DNA from: CAVYXZ01 sp965223835
GTDB lineage: Bacteria > Chloroflexota > Anaerolineae > Aggregatilineales > Phototrophicaceae
Direction: 5' to 3'
Length of the DNA: 64,000 nucleotides
Assembly: GCA_965223835.1 (NCBI GenBank)
Contig: OZ245023.1
Location: forward strand, 1 to 64,000
The notes below the pieces were generated by a model, which was not told the origin of the DNA, searched no databases, and saw nothing but the letters and a program-made list of their open reading frames with translations. Below are positions 1 through 8,735 of the stretch, piece by piece. Positions within the stretch are counted from its first letter, which is position 1; each line of letters opens with the position of its first letter. The position numbers and the translations under genes are program-made.

Positions 1-60
1 GGCAACTCATTTGGCTGGCAATGACGATGGACATGCGCACAATTTGAAGTCGTCAATCAG

Positions 61-97
61 GTGTATAGCCCACCCACCCCCTAGGCAGGCTACACAC
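61..97 (-). terminator. possible stem-loop downstream of the first gene
   Basis: GTGTATAGCC at 61-70 pairs with GGCTACACAC at 88-97 with one mismatch, about 20 bases past the stop of the minus-strand gene ending at 116. There is no T-run after the stem on the minus strand, so an intrinsic terminator is only a guess. Confidence 0.25.
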
Positions 98-115
98 GGA
101 GGTTTGATTCGGAAA

Positions 116-748
116 TCAGGTTTCTTCAGTGGGGGGCAAGTGACCGCGTCTCAACTCATACACAAAGAGCACGAAGAATACAAGTGCCAGCACCAGAACG
201 ACTGCTCCCGCTACTGTAACCCCGGTAGCAACATTGTCCCAGCCGTAGGCCGCGAGCAAGTTCCCCCTGAGATTACTGCCGGTTAACATGGTGTTGCGGA
301 GATTTGTGACGGTTGCTAACTCAGCTTGTGCTGCTTCAAGTGCAGTCTCATCACCAGATTCCTCGGCTGCGGCCACGTCTGCTCGCAACTGGCGCTGTAT
401 TCCACCCAATGTTGCATAGACCTCATCGGGATAGCCAGCACGCTCGGCTGCCTGGCGCATATGCAATGCGATTAGCTCTGAGTAAACCTGGGCCTGGTTG
501 CCAGTCGTCAATGGTTGCCCGGCATTCTCAACCATGCCCGGTATCGCCCGTTCCGCATCGTCAAGGCCGTCTTCCGACGAAAACGTGATCTGCTGTGATG
601 CCAGTTCAGTTCGAGTATTGTTCTGGACAAAATTGCCCAACCATAGTGCAGTCGCTCCCAACGCTAGCGCTCCAAGCGCAAGTATGAGCCAGAGTAGCAG
701 GACTCGCGCCCACATTGCTGCGGAGAGCCGGTGGCCTAGATAATTCAT
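116..748 (-). CDS. hypothetical protein with two membrane segments
   Basis: This is a 210-residue protein of unknown function. One hydrophobic helix lies near residues 13-38 and a second near 172-198, followed by a short basic then acidic tail. Between them is a polar, Ala/Glu-rich helical stretch of about 130 residues, so the protein probably spans the membrane twice with an extracytoplasmic helical loop like a sensor loop, but without a signalling domain attached. The ATG is supported by AGGAG about 8 bases upstream. It stands alone, with an AT-rich gap before the next gene, which runs the other way. I do not recognise the family. Confidence 0.7.
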   Translation of the reverse strand: MNYLGHRLSAAMWARVLLLWLILALGALALGATALWLGNFVQNNTRTELASQQITFSSEDGLDDAERAIPGMVENAGQPLTTGNQAQVYSELIALHMRQAAERAGYPDEVYATLGGIQRQLRADVAAAEESGDETALEAAQAELATVTNLRNTMLTGSNLRGNLLAAYGWDNVATGVTVAGAVVLVLALVFFVLFVYELRRGHLPPTEET

Positions 749-1160
749 GGTTTTTCTCCTCGTAGATTACGTATAGATAACTATTTACCTGACGGTACAC
801 ACACTGAGCAAAAAAGTGAGTTGAAATTTATTGCCCAATAACAACTCTTAATTTGATAGATTATTTTACGAATAGTGCCTTCAATGCTCTGTGTTGTTCA
901 AATAATTGGGTGTGGAATGCACTAACTTAAAGAGTTTTTTATTTTGGTCTTACAGTACACCGAAATGGACAACTTCTTTAGTTACGATTGTCATCGTTAT
1001 TTCATAATAAATCTCGCTTCATGAATTCATCATTCAATCGCCCTTCGTGAACAACTTTAGGACATTTAAGCCGTCTGGGACGATTTTGACCGTTCAGCGG
1101 TTTGACTACGGATATGCTAAGATTGTTTACCATGTTGAATGTCTGATTGATTTAGTTGCT
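749..1160. other. AT-rich intergenic region, no gene seen
   Basis: This 412-base stretch separates two divergently transcribed genes and should hold both promoters. I see no convincing ORF, repeat or RNA. The reading frame of the downstream gene stays open back to a GTG at 1047, but the added 38 residues look unlike coding sequence. Confidence 0.5.
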
Positions 1161-2198
1161 ATGCACGTGAAACAGGCCAAATTCATCGCCCGCCAGTGGG
1201 TACATCAAAACGCGGCTAGCATCCCCGGATATTTCGGTGCCTTCTTTCACGGATCGATTAATTGGCTGGCTGACGCTGATTCCCTGCCCCCTACTTCTGA
1301 TGTGGATGTCATGATCGTGTTGACCGCATCCGAGCCACCGGACAAACCCGGCAAAATTCGGTATCAAGATGTGCTGCTCGAAATCTCGTACCTGTCACGG
1401 GAACAGCTTCGATCACCGGAGCAGGTTCTAAAAAATTTTCCGCTGGCACCCAGCTTCAGCGTACCGGGTGTGATTGCGGATCCCACTGGTGAACTGACCC
1501 AGCTTCAGGCCGCTGTGTCGCGTGATTATGCTCAATATTATTGGGTATCCCAGCGCTGTGCTGCCGTCCGCCAGAAAGCGCTCAATTATTTGGATGGTGT
1601 GCATTCGGACCAGCCGTTTCACGATCAGGTCATCAGGTGGCTGTTCGGCACGAGTCTGCTGGCTCCGCTACTACTGGTCGCGGGCCTGCAAAATCCGACG
1701 GTGCGCAAACGCTATGTGCTGGTCCGTGAATTGCTGGCAGCATATGGTTATCTAGACATTCATGAGACGTTACTCGAATTGCTGGGTTGCCAGCGGCTGT
1801 CCCGCGTCCAGGTAGAACAACATCTGGCCGCGTTAGCAACGGTGTTCGATGCCACGCAAACTGTTATCAGATCACCCTTCCCCTTCGCGTCGGATATGAG
1901 TGCCGGGTCGCGGACACTGGCGATTGACGGCAGTCAGGCATTGATCGATCAAGGGATGCACCGCGAGGCCGTGTTCTGGATTGCCGTGACCTATGCGCGT
2001 TGTATGATCGTTCTCGCTCAGTATGCGCCGAACATGTTGACCCGATACGACGCCGGCTTCCGCCATTTACTCAGTGATCTAGGTATCACAACGTTTGCGG
2101 ATATTCAGCGGTGTACCGAACTGGTCAAGAATCGACTGCCAGCGGTGTGGGCTGTTGCCGAAACGATTATGCACGCGAATCCTGCCATAAAGAAATGA
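1161..2198 (+). CDS. nucleotidyltransferase-fold protein
   Basis: A 345-residue protein (from the ATG at 1161) with a polymerase-beta-type nucleotidyltransferase signature near its N-terminus: Gly-Ser at residues 31-32, then TSDVDVMIV with Asp47 and Asp49, and an acidic residue (Glu74) on the following strand that would complete the metal-binding triad. Such proteins move a nucleotide onto a small molecule, protein or tRNA. The remaining 250 residues are helical and show no second domain I know, so the substrate is unknown. The frame also allows a GTG start at 1047, but the conserved domain fits the ATG; neither has a clear ribosome binding site. Antibiotic nucleotidylation is possible but unsupported. 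Confidence 0.65.
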   Translation: MHVKQAKFIARQWVHQNAASIPGYFGAFFHGSINWLADADSLPPTSDVDVMIVLTASEPPDKPGKIRYQDVLLEISYLSREQLRSPEQVLKNFPLAPSFSVPGVIADPTGELTQLQAAVSRDYAQYYWVSQRCAAVRQKALNYLDGVHSDQPFHDQVIRWLFGTSLLAPLLLVAGLQNPTVRKRYVLVRELLAAYGYLDIHETLLELLGCQRLSRVQVEQHLAALATVFDATQTVIRSPFPFASDMSAGSRTLAIDGSQALIDQGMHREAVFWIAVTYARCMIVLAQYAPNMLTRYDAGFRHLLSDLGITTFADIQRCTELVKNRLPAVWAVAETIMHANPAIKK

Positions 2199-2215
2199 CC
2201 GCTCTATGCAGCCCC

Positions 2216-2249
2216 AACAAAAACGGCGCGATCAAGTTGACCGCGCCGC
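2216..2249 (-). terminator. intrinsic terminator of the peptide ABC operon
   Basis: CGGCGCG at 2225-2231 and CGCGCCG at 2243-2249 form a perfect 7-bp stem. On the minus strand it is followed by six T residues (A-run at 2219-2224). It sits just past the substrate-binding protein stop at 2278 and would end the five-gene operon. Confidence 0.85.
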
Positions 2250-2277
2250 CGGGATATTCGGTTTTGAACCGGGTCGC

Positions 2278-4032
2278 TTATTGCGTCGGTTCCAGGTTCA
2301 GCAGGACCAGCAGCCAGGTGCGATGCCAGTACGCGCTGTTGATATACGGGTTATCGACCGTCGGCCAGTTGGTCCAGTAGGTCTCGTTGTGGGCGATGCG
2401 GTGGAACCACTGCACTATCGGGATCGAGGGCAGTTCATCGAAGTAGAGGGTCATGGCCTCGCGGTACAGTTCGGTCAGCGCCGGATCATTTGGTGATGTT
2501 GCCGCCATCTGGTCAACGATGGCATCAAATTCCGCATTTTCCCAGCGCCAGAACGGATTGGCTGCTGTGCCAGTGGGCTGAATGTGCCGACTGGTGTAGT
2601 TGTTCAGGGTTTTCCAGGGGTCGCGCACGCTGCCGCCGTTGCCGAACAGGAATACCGGGGCTTCACCCAGGCTCATGCGGGAGAACGAGTCGGACTGCAT
2701 ACGGAAGCTGGCATCAAACCCGGCGTTACGCAGTTGCTGCACCAGCACCGGCGTGATGTCCTGGAAGATACTGAAGATTTCAATGGCAAAGCTGACGGTT
2801 TCACCATCTTTTTCCCAGAAGCCGTCGCCATTCTTGGCATAGCCCTTGCTGGTCATGATTTCGTCGGTCAGGGCCGGATCATGGGTGGCGATGCCACTGG
2901 CATCCACGATGTCCTGAATGGCATCCTGGTAGGGTTGCAGCGGGCCAAAGGCCGGGAACGGCAGCAGGGACGACACGCCCGCGCCCTGATAACCGATCTG
3001 AATCAGTTGTTCGCGGTCGATGGCGTAGTTGACAGCCCAGCGGATTTCGGGATCGCTAAACGGTTCTTCCAGGTTGTTAAAGCCCATGGTAATCGGCCAC
3101 CAATCGACATACCCGTAAGGCAGTTCACGATTGGCAAAGGTTGAGATGTTTGGATTGCCGTTAACAGCAGCGATGATGTTGGTGGGGCGCAGGTCCAATG
3201 ACGAGTCGATTTCGTTGGTGAGGAGGCTCTGGACGCGCTTGTTTTCGTCGAAGAACGGCAGGTAAATCACCCGTTCGACCTGAGGCAGCTCATGGAAGCC
3301 GATTTTGTTGGCCCACCAGTCTTCCCGGATGTCCCAGATGCGTTGTTCGGGTGACGAGAACGCCAGTGTATAAGGTCCAGTGTAAACCGGCCAGCCCTGC
3401 TCTTCATCGTAGAATGAAAATTCAACCGGATCTTTGCCTTCCCAGATGTGGGCCGGGACAATCGGGATACCATTGTCGAAATTATGAGTAAAGAAGGCAA
3501 AGATGAAGCGTGGGTTGGGCGCATTCAAGGTGATCTTCGCCGTCAGATCATCCACCGCCACCGCTTCCGCGACCTGGTTGCGCATATCAACCGAGAAGTT
3601 CAGGTCGGGCGCATTGTCCTTGAGCATGTTGATGGTGAAGACCAGGTCATTCGCCGTCCAGGGCGTACCATCGCTCCATTCCACGCCTTCGCGAATGTTC
3701 ACGGTGACTTCGGTGAAGTCATCGTTATATTCATGACCGGTGGCGATCCACGGCATAATCGCTTCATCCGGGTTGGGGGTATACGCATTATAAAAGTACA
3801 ACGGCTCCAGCATGAAGTTGTAGCCGGTGCGGGCACCCGAACCACCGCCAGGAATGTAAGGATTAAATGCGTTCCAATCTTTCAACTGTCCAGCGCAGGT
3901 GCCGTTTTCAGCACAGTCCAGAATGAGCGTGCGATTGCGCGGTACATCCGGGATCTCCTGACCAATGGTCGGGGCGACCGACAGCGCCAGCACTGCCAGC
4001 AGCATGAGAGTCAAAACTAACTTATTTTTCAC
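2278..4032 (-). CDS. ABC transporter substrate-binding protein, peptide/nickel family
   Basis: A 584-residue extracytoplasmic solute receptor of the SBP_bac_5 family, which captures oligopeptides or similar solutes for the adjacent permease. The start is GTG with AAGGAG 8 bases upstream. An N-terminal signal peptide of about 24 residues (MKNKLVLTLMLLAVLALSV...) lacks a lipobox cysteine, so the protein may be released by signal peptidase I or stay anchored by the uncleaved helix, unlike most lipoprotein receptors of monoderm bacteria. Family features include the N-terminal PLYFYN-type strand, WSDGTPWTANDLVFT and AIDREQL. It is the last gene of the operon, after both ATPases. The ligand cannot be read from the sequence. 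Confidence 0.9.
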   Translation of the reverse strand: MKNKLVLTLMLLAVLALSVAPTIGQEIPDVPRNRTLILDCAENGTCAGQLKDWNAFNPYIPGGGSGARTGYNFMLEPLYFYNAYTPNPDEAIMPWIATGHEYNDDFTEVTVNIREGVEWSDGTPWTANDLVFTINMLKDNAPDLNFSVDMRNQVAEAVAVDDLTAKITLNAPNPRFIFAFFTHNFDNGIPIVPAHIWEGKDPVEFSFYDEEQGWPVYTGPYTLAFSSPEQRIWDIREDWWANKIGFHELPQVERVIYLPFFDENKRVQSLLTNEIDSSLDLRPTNIIAAVNGNPNISTFANRELPYGYVDWWPITMGFNNLEEPFSDPEIRWAVNYAIDREQLIQIGYQGAGVSSLLPFPAFGPLQPYQDAIQDIVDASGIATHDPALTDEIMTSKGYAKNGDGFWEKDGETVSFAIEIFSIFQDITPVLVQQLRNAGFDASFRMQSDSFSRMSLGEAPVFLFGNGGSVRDPWKTLNNYTSRHIQPTGTAANPFWRWENAEFDAIVDQMAATSPNDPALTELYREAMTLYFDELPSIPIVQWFHRIAHNETYWTNWPTVDNPYINSAYWHRTWLLVLLNLEPTQ

Positions 4033-4108
4033 TACTTTTGCTCCTTCGTAAATCGATAGAATTCTTTAACTGCCAGATCCACCATGAATCCAACAGGTCG
4101 CAACCATT

Positions 4109-5161
4109 TTAAGTCGTCTCCGGGGTGATATGCAAGATGGATGTTAGATCATCATCGGGCAATGCCGGGTGATTTTCCTCATGCAGGTAACAACTTGCTA
4201 CCCGTTGGCCGCTCGCGCGATAATATGGCGGCGGGGCCTGATGACAACGTTCCCAGACGTGGGGACAGCGCGATGAATATTTGCAGCCCACCGCGACTTG
4301 ATGTTGTTTACCTTCCACCGCGTCCGTGCCGATGCCATCATCCTCATCGATCCACTGCGAGTCGAGGTCTGGCAACGGAATCGACCCGACCAGTTCCTGG
4401 GTGTAAGGGTGCTGCGGGTCCTTGATGACCTCATCAACGGCTCCCGCTTCGGCCACAATACCCCGGTACAAAATGACGATGCTATCGCTCACCTGATAGG
4501 CCGTGGTCAGGTCGTGCGTGATGTACACAAACGAGATGCCGAAGTCCTCATGCACCTTATACATGGCTTCCAGAATCGTAGCCCGCAGCGAGGCATCCAC
4601 CATCGACACTGGCTCATCGGCGATCACCAGCTTGGGCCGCAGCAGCAGCGTGCGCGCGACGGTGATGCGCTGGCGTTGGCCGCCGCTGAGTTGGTGGGGA
4701 TAGCGCCCCAGCGTATCTTCGGCCCGCAGGCCCACCGCCGTCAACGCTTCCAGAATCATCTCATTGGCCTGAGCCTCAGAGTCGGCCAGCCCGAATTTGC
4801 GAATTGGCGTGAGCAAGATGTGCTCCACACGATAGAACGGATTGTAAACGGCGAACGGGTCCTGGAAGATCGCCTGCACCTCCTGCCGGAAACTCTGTGT
4901 CTCCGCCGGGGATAGTCGGTTAATGTCCTTGCCCCGGTGCAACACCTGGCCGCTGCTGGGTCTGGTGAAGCCGAGGAGCAATTGAGCCAGCGTCGTCTTG
5001 CCGCTGCCACTTTCCCCGGCAATTGCGATGAATACCGGGTCGTCGCCGCTAATATGGAACGAAAAATCATCCAGCGCCACGTTTTCTTCCGCCGGTTGGA
5101 AAAAACCGCTGCGTTTGGTATAGACTTTGCGGAGATTGCGGGCTTCAAGTAGCGGTGCCAT
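4109..5161 (-). CDS. peptide ABC transporter ATP-binding protein (OppF/DppF type)
   Basis: A 350-residue ATPase that powers import with its partner encoded just upstream. Walker A GESGSGKT is at about residues 49-56, the signature LSGGQRQR at about 158-165, and Walker B LVIADEP just after. The C-terminal oligopeptide-transporter extension holds the cysteine cluster C-x5-C-x5-C...C (CKYSSRCPHVWERC), which binds an Fe-S cluster in related ATPases. ATG 5161 is chosen over an upstream in-frame codon because it begins the conserved N-terminus and has AAGGA upstream. It overlaps the preceding gene by 17 bases, indicating translational coupling. Confidence 0.9.
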   Translation of the reverse strand: MAPLLEARNLRKVYTKRSGFFQPAEENVALDDFSFHISGDDPVFIAIAGESGSGKTTLAQLLLGFTRPSSGQVLHRGKDINRLSPAETQSFRQEVQAIFQDPFAVYNPFYRVEHILLTPIRKFGLADSEAQANEMILEALTAVGLRAEDTLGRYPHQLSGGQRQRITVARTLLLRPKLVIADEPVSMVDASLRATILEAMYKVHEDFGISFVYITHDLTTAYQVSDSIVILYRGIVAEAGAVDEVIKDPQHPYTQELVGSIPLPDLDSQWIDEDDGIGTDAVEGKQHQVAVGCKYSSRCPHVWERCHQAPPPYYRASGQRVASCYLHEENHPALPDDDLTSILHITPETT

Positions 5162-6155
5162 CGGCGGTTTCCTTATTTGCATAGGCTTTATCATAGAGCA
5201 GACACAGGACATCACGGCCCGGTGTGACTTCAATCGGGCGGGGTTCCACGCTGGAGCACGGGCCAAATACCTGCGGGCAGCGGGGATGGAACAGGCACCC
5301 CGGCGGCGGGTCTTGCAGCGACAGCGGCATGCCCGGAATCGTCGTGAAATTGCGTTTGCGGTCCAGCGACGGAATGCTGGAGATGAGCAATTGCGTATAA
5401 GGATGTTTGGGGTCGGTGAAGATTTCCGCCACCGTACCCACCTCGACCAGCTTGCCGCCGTACATGACGCCCAACCGGTCCACGAACTGTGCCATCAGGC
5501 CCATGTCGTGACCAACGAGAATCACGGCGGCGCCGAGTTGCTCCTGCAACGTGCGCAGGGTTTGCATAATCCGCCGTTGGACAACAACGTCTAAGGCGCT
5601 GGTGGGTTCGTCCGCCAGAATCACCTGCGGGCGCATCGAGATTGCCAGGGCGATGCACACGCGCTGTTTCATGCCGCCGCTCAATTCATGCGGATACAAT
5701 TGCGCCACTGCCGGTTGTAGCCCAACAGAATCGAGCAGTTCTTCAATGCGTTTCATCATCGCGGCATCGGTCAGATTATCATTCCCCTGATGCGTGCGCA
5801 TGGTCAGCATCATCTGGTCTTTGATGGGGACCACCGGGTTCAGCGAGTTCATCGCGCCCTGTGGAATCATGGCGATGCGCTTCAGCCGCACCTGCCGCAT
5901 TTGTTCATCCGTCAGGCTGAGGATGTCTGTTTCTCTATCGAGCATGATGCGCCCGCTGACGATGCGGCCTGGCGGTCTAATCATGCGTAAGATCGCTAGG
6001 GCAGTCGTCGTTTTACCACTGCCCGACTCACCCACCAGCCCAAACCGCTCGCCGGGAAAGAGTTCGAGGTTGATGCCATCGGCGGCTTTCACCACCCCGC
6101 GCCGGGTGTCAAAATGCACCCGCAAGTCTTCGATATGGAGTACAGAGTTGGTCAC
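5145..6155 (-). CDS. peptide ABC transporter ATP-binding protein (OppD/DppD type)
   Basis: A 336-residue ATPase forming a heterodimer with the OppF-type subunit. Walker A GESGSGKT lies at about residues 42-49, the signature LSGGMKQR at about 158-165, then VILADEPTSALD and the switch histidine in VGHDMG. The oligopeptide C-terminal domain, with GCLFHPRCPQVFGPC, carries the cysteines typical of this family. It overlaps the upstream permease by 4 bases and the downstream ATPase by 17, so the operon is tightly coupled. Confidence 0.92.
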   Translation of the reverse strand: MTNSVLHIEDLRVHFDTRRGVVKAADGINLELFPGERFGLVGESGSGKTTTALAILRMIRPPGRIVSGRIMLDRETDILSLTDEQMRQVRLKRIAMIPQGAMNSLNPVVPIKDQMMLTMRTHQGNDNLTDAAMMKRIEELLDSVGLQPAVAQLYPHELSGGMKQRVCIALAISMRPQVILADEPTSALDVVVQRRIMQTLRTLQEQLGAAVILVGHDMGLMAQFVDRLGVMYGGKLVEVGTVAEIFTDPKHPYTQLLISSIPSLDRKRNFTTIPGMPLSLQDPPPGCLFHPRCPQVFGPCSSVEPRPIEVTPGRDVLCLLYDKAYANKETADGTAT

Positions 6156-7054
6156 GCGGCTCTCCTTAACCGAGGATTAGCGATCTGGTCCAGGCCAGCC
6201 GAAATCAAGAATAAGCTCACAAACAGGAAGACGATAAAGAAGATCGGGAAGCCCCACCACCACCACATGTTGCGCAGCAAGGCGTTGAATTGAATCGACC
6301 AGTAAATCGTCATGCCAATGGTGGGTTCGTTTTGCGGGCCGAGGCCAATCGCTTCGAGGCCGATGGATGCTAAAATCGCCGACGACACCGAGCCGACAAA
6401 GCTCACTGCCAGATAGGGGAGCAGGTTGGGAATCAGTTCGCGCCAGATAATCTCGAAGGTGCTGACGCCATTAAGCTTCGCCATCTGCACATAGGCCTGT
6501 TCGCGCATGGTCAACACTTGCGCGCGGATCGTCCGAGTCGGCCACATCCAGGCCAGCGACGCGACCACCAGCGCCATGATCTCAACGCTGATGGCTTCGC
6601 GGATAATCGACGCAATCGAGATGAGAACGACCAGTCCCGGCACCGTTAGCAACGTATCGACCGTGCCCCGCACCAGCGTATCAAAGCGTCCGCCCAGATA
6701 ACCACTGAGGAAGCCCAGAATAGTGCCGATGCCGACGCCCACCGCCCCGGCAATGAGACCCACGCGCAGGGTCATGGGCACGCCAACGACTGCCGCTGCC
6801 AGCAGGTCCCGCCCCTGATCGTCGGTGCCCAGCGGATTGGTAGCCGATGGTGCCTGGGCCGGGAAAGCGGATAGCGGTTGCGCATCCTTAACGTCAACCA
6901 GTAACGGCCCCAAAATGACGAACAGCGCGATCAGCAGCAGCATAATCAGCCCGGCTGTCAAACGCGGATTAATCTTCAATTGATAGAACGTATCGCCCAG
7001 CCGTTTTCGGAGCACGGACTCGGTTTTGGGTTGGGTTGTTGTCGCGGCCACCAT
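6152..7054 (-). CDS. peptide ABC transporter permease (OppC/DppC type)
   Basis: A 300-residue inner membrane permease with about six transmembrane helices. After an N-terminal cytoplasmic stretch the first helix is near residues 35-55, followed by the family landmark NPLGTDDQGRDLL. The BPD_transp_1 loop that docks on the ATPase is seen in the region MAKLNGVSTFEIIWRELIPN. It shares one base (7054) with the preceding permease gene and overlaps the next ATPase gene by 4 bases. It pairs with the OppB-type permease. Confidence 0.92.
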   Translation of the reverse strand: MVAATTTQPKTESVLRKRLGDTFYQLKINPRLTAGLIMLLLIALFVILGPLLVDVKDAQPLSAFPAQAPSATNPLGTDDQGRDLLAAAVVGVPMTLRVGLIAGAVGVGIGTILGFLSGYLGGRFDTLVRGTVDTLLTVPGLVVLISIASIIREAISVEIMALVVASLAWMWPTRTIRAQVLTMREQAYVQMAKLNGVSTFEIIWRELIPNLLPYLAVSFVGSVSSAILASIGLEAIGLGPQNEPTIGMTIYWSIQFNALLRNMWWWWGFPIFFIVFLFVSLFLISAGLDQIANPRLRRAA

Positions 7055-8067
7055 TACGAATTCGCCTTTCCGGTCTGAATACGGGGGTCAAGCAAGGGGT
7101 AAATCAGGTCAATCAACGTGGTGGCAATCCCAATCGACAGGATGATGATAAACACCACGCCATAAATCAGGAAGAAATCCGACCCTTGAATGGCCTGGAA
7201 CAACAACGTGCCGATGCCGGGATAGGAGAACACCACCTCCACCAGGACCGACCCCGATACGATGAACCCCAGTGAGAGCGCCAGCGCGGTCGACTGCGGC
7301 AGGATGGCGTTACGCAGGCCATAGCGCAGGAAGATGTCGCGTCCTTTTAGCCCGTTCGCCTGCGCTAATGTGACGTAATCTTGACCGAGGGTGGTAATCA
7401 TCATGCCCCACATACTCAGTCCCCAGAAGCCGATGCCGGACAGCACAATTGACGCGGCGGGTAAGATGGCATGGGAGATGATGCTGCCGATAAATTCGAG
7501 CGAAAAATTGGGTGTTAAACCGGTCGCATAACCGCCGAACAACGGAAAGATGCGAAATTGCACGCCCAGGAAATACAATAGAATCAAGCCCAGTAGATAA
7601 TACGGCACTGCCGACATGGTCATGAACGGCACGACCAGCCACTGTATCGAGCGTGGCGACCCCGGCCAGGCGACCAACGCGCCCAGGATCGTGCCGACCG
7701 TAAATGACATTAATGTGGAAACCACTAACAACCCCAGCGTCCAGGGCAGCGCAATCGCAATCAAATCCGACACGCGGGCTGGGTAATTTGCCAGCGAAAA
7801 GCCAAAATCCAGCCGAATCAGGTCGGACATGTAGTTGAAGTACTGCACATACAGGGGCTTATCGAGGCCGAAGCGTTCCTGGTACGCCTGGACCATTTCT
7901 TCAATCCCCTCGGCATTCAGGCCGCCAGTTGCGGCTAACTGCCCCAGCTTCTCCCGGATCGGGTCGCGGTTGGGTGAGAGACGGGGGACAAAGAAATTAA
8001 GTGTGGCTGCGGCCCAGATCACCACCAGCAGCAGGCCAATCCGCCGCAAAATGTATTCTAGTGACAT
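7054..8067 (-). CDS. peptide ABC transporter permease (OppB/DppB type)
   Basis: A 337-residue permease, first gene of the operon. The N-terminus MSLEYILRRIGLLLVVIWAA is the usual first helix of OppB proteins, and the ATPase-docking loop is in LAQANGLKGRDIFLRYGLRNAILP. A TTG at 8079 would add four residues, but GGGAGA lies 4 bases before the ATG at 8067, which I use. The adjacent 329-base gap presumably holds the promoter. Order on the minus strand is permease, permease, ATPase, ATPase, receptor. Confidence 0.9.
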   Translation of the reverse strand: MSLEYILRRIGLLLVVIWAAATLNFFVPRLSPNRDPIREKLGQLAATGGLNAEGIEEMVQAYQERFGLDKPLYVQYFNYMSDLIRLDFGFSLANYPARVSDLIAIALPWTLGLLVVSTLMSFTVGTILGALVAWPGSPRSIQWLVVPFMTMSAVPYYLLGLILLYFLGVQFRIFPLFGGYATGLTPNFSLEFIGSIISHAILPAASIVLSGIGFWGLSMWGMMITTLGQDYVTLAQANGLKGRDIFLRYGLRNAILPQSTALALSLGFIVSGSVLVEVVFSYPGIGTLLFQAIQGSDFFLIYGVVFIIILSIGIATTLIDLIYPLLDPRIQTGKANS

Positions 8068-8396
8068 AGATTCTCCCAAAACAAGTTAAGTAGTTCACGA
8101 CAAACTGTGGGATGACATAGTGCCCACAATACTTACATTAAGCTGCCGGCGATTATAGCGTCAAATGTCGCAGTTTACCGCTTTTGGTCCACCAGTTGCT
8201 GCCAGCATTATAGAGATAAACATATGAACGCCGTTTTTCGCAAAATGCCGCTCATGAAAATTAGTGAAAAATTTTACAAATTTCTTGTGAAAACATACAC
8301 AAATACTTATGGAAAGGGTGTATGATGTTCTTGTTGCCGGACAATAGCATTTGTTTGGCAACTTGTTTAACGAACTGATGAAGGAGACAACGTACC
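8068..8396. other. divergent intergenic region
   Basis: About 330 bases separate the peptide ABC operon from the small plus-strand gene at 8397. The stretch is AT-rich and should contain both promoters. An antisense frame covering part of it and the small gene has no ribosome binding site and resembles no family. I see no RNA or repeat. Confidence 0.45.
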
Positions 8397-8540
8397 ATGT
8401 TAGGATATTTGCAGATGGTACAGCAAGAACAATTGAAAGACGTGCAACGGCAGGCCGAAAAACGCCGCCTGATGCAGCGGGGACAGTCACAGCCTAACCG
8501 ACCGAAACTGTTGAAACGACTACTTCCCCACCTCCAGTAA
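8397..8540 (+). CDS. small basic protein, 47 residues
   Basis: A 47-residue ORF with a strong AAGGAG at 8381-8386, 10 bases before the ATG. It begins MLGYLQMVQQEQLKDVQRQA and continues with a Lys/Arg-rich, Gln-rich amphipathic helix and an LLKRLLPHLQ end. There is no membrane segment or cysteine. It resembles in style the short helical basic proteins often left unannotated in Chloroflexota and Actinobacteria, but I cannot name a family. The ribosome binding site and biased composition argue that it is translated. It stands alone between divergent neighbours. Confidence 0.6.
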   Translation: MLGYLQMVQQEQLKDVQRQAEKRRLMQRGQSQPNRPKLLKRLLPHLQ

Positions 8541-8735
8541 GCCATAAGGTCCTGATACGACTTTGATGAAGGTGATGATCGCTAGTATTCTGTCAGCATC
8601 ATTCTCGTAAAACTCACCTAAGACAACACGATCAGATGTCCACAGCAGAAAGTCCCGTACTTTCTGCTTTTGGTGTTGCCACATTCCGGTTAGAATACGG
8701 CGTCATGCGAAACAACCATGCACGGGGACATAGCG

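Noticed and set aside
8161..8490. 109-codon minus-strand frame upstream of the peptide ABC operon
   Set aside because: No ribosome binding site, Cys/Phe-rich low-plausibility sequence, overlaps the better-supported 47-aa gene.
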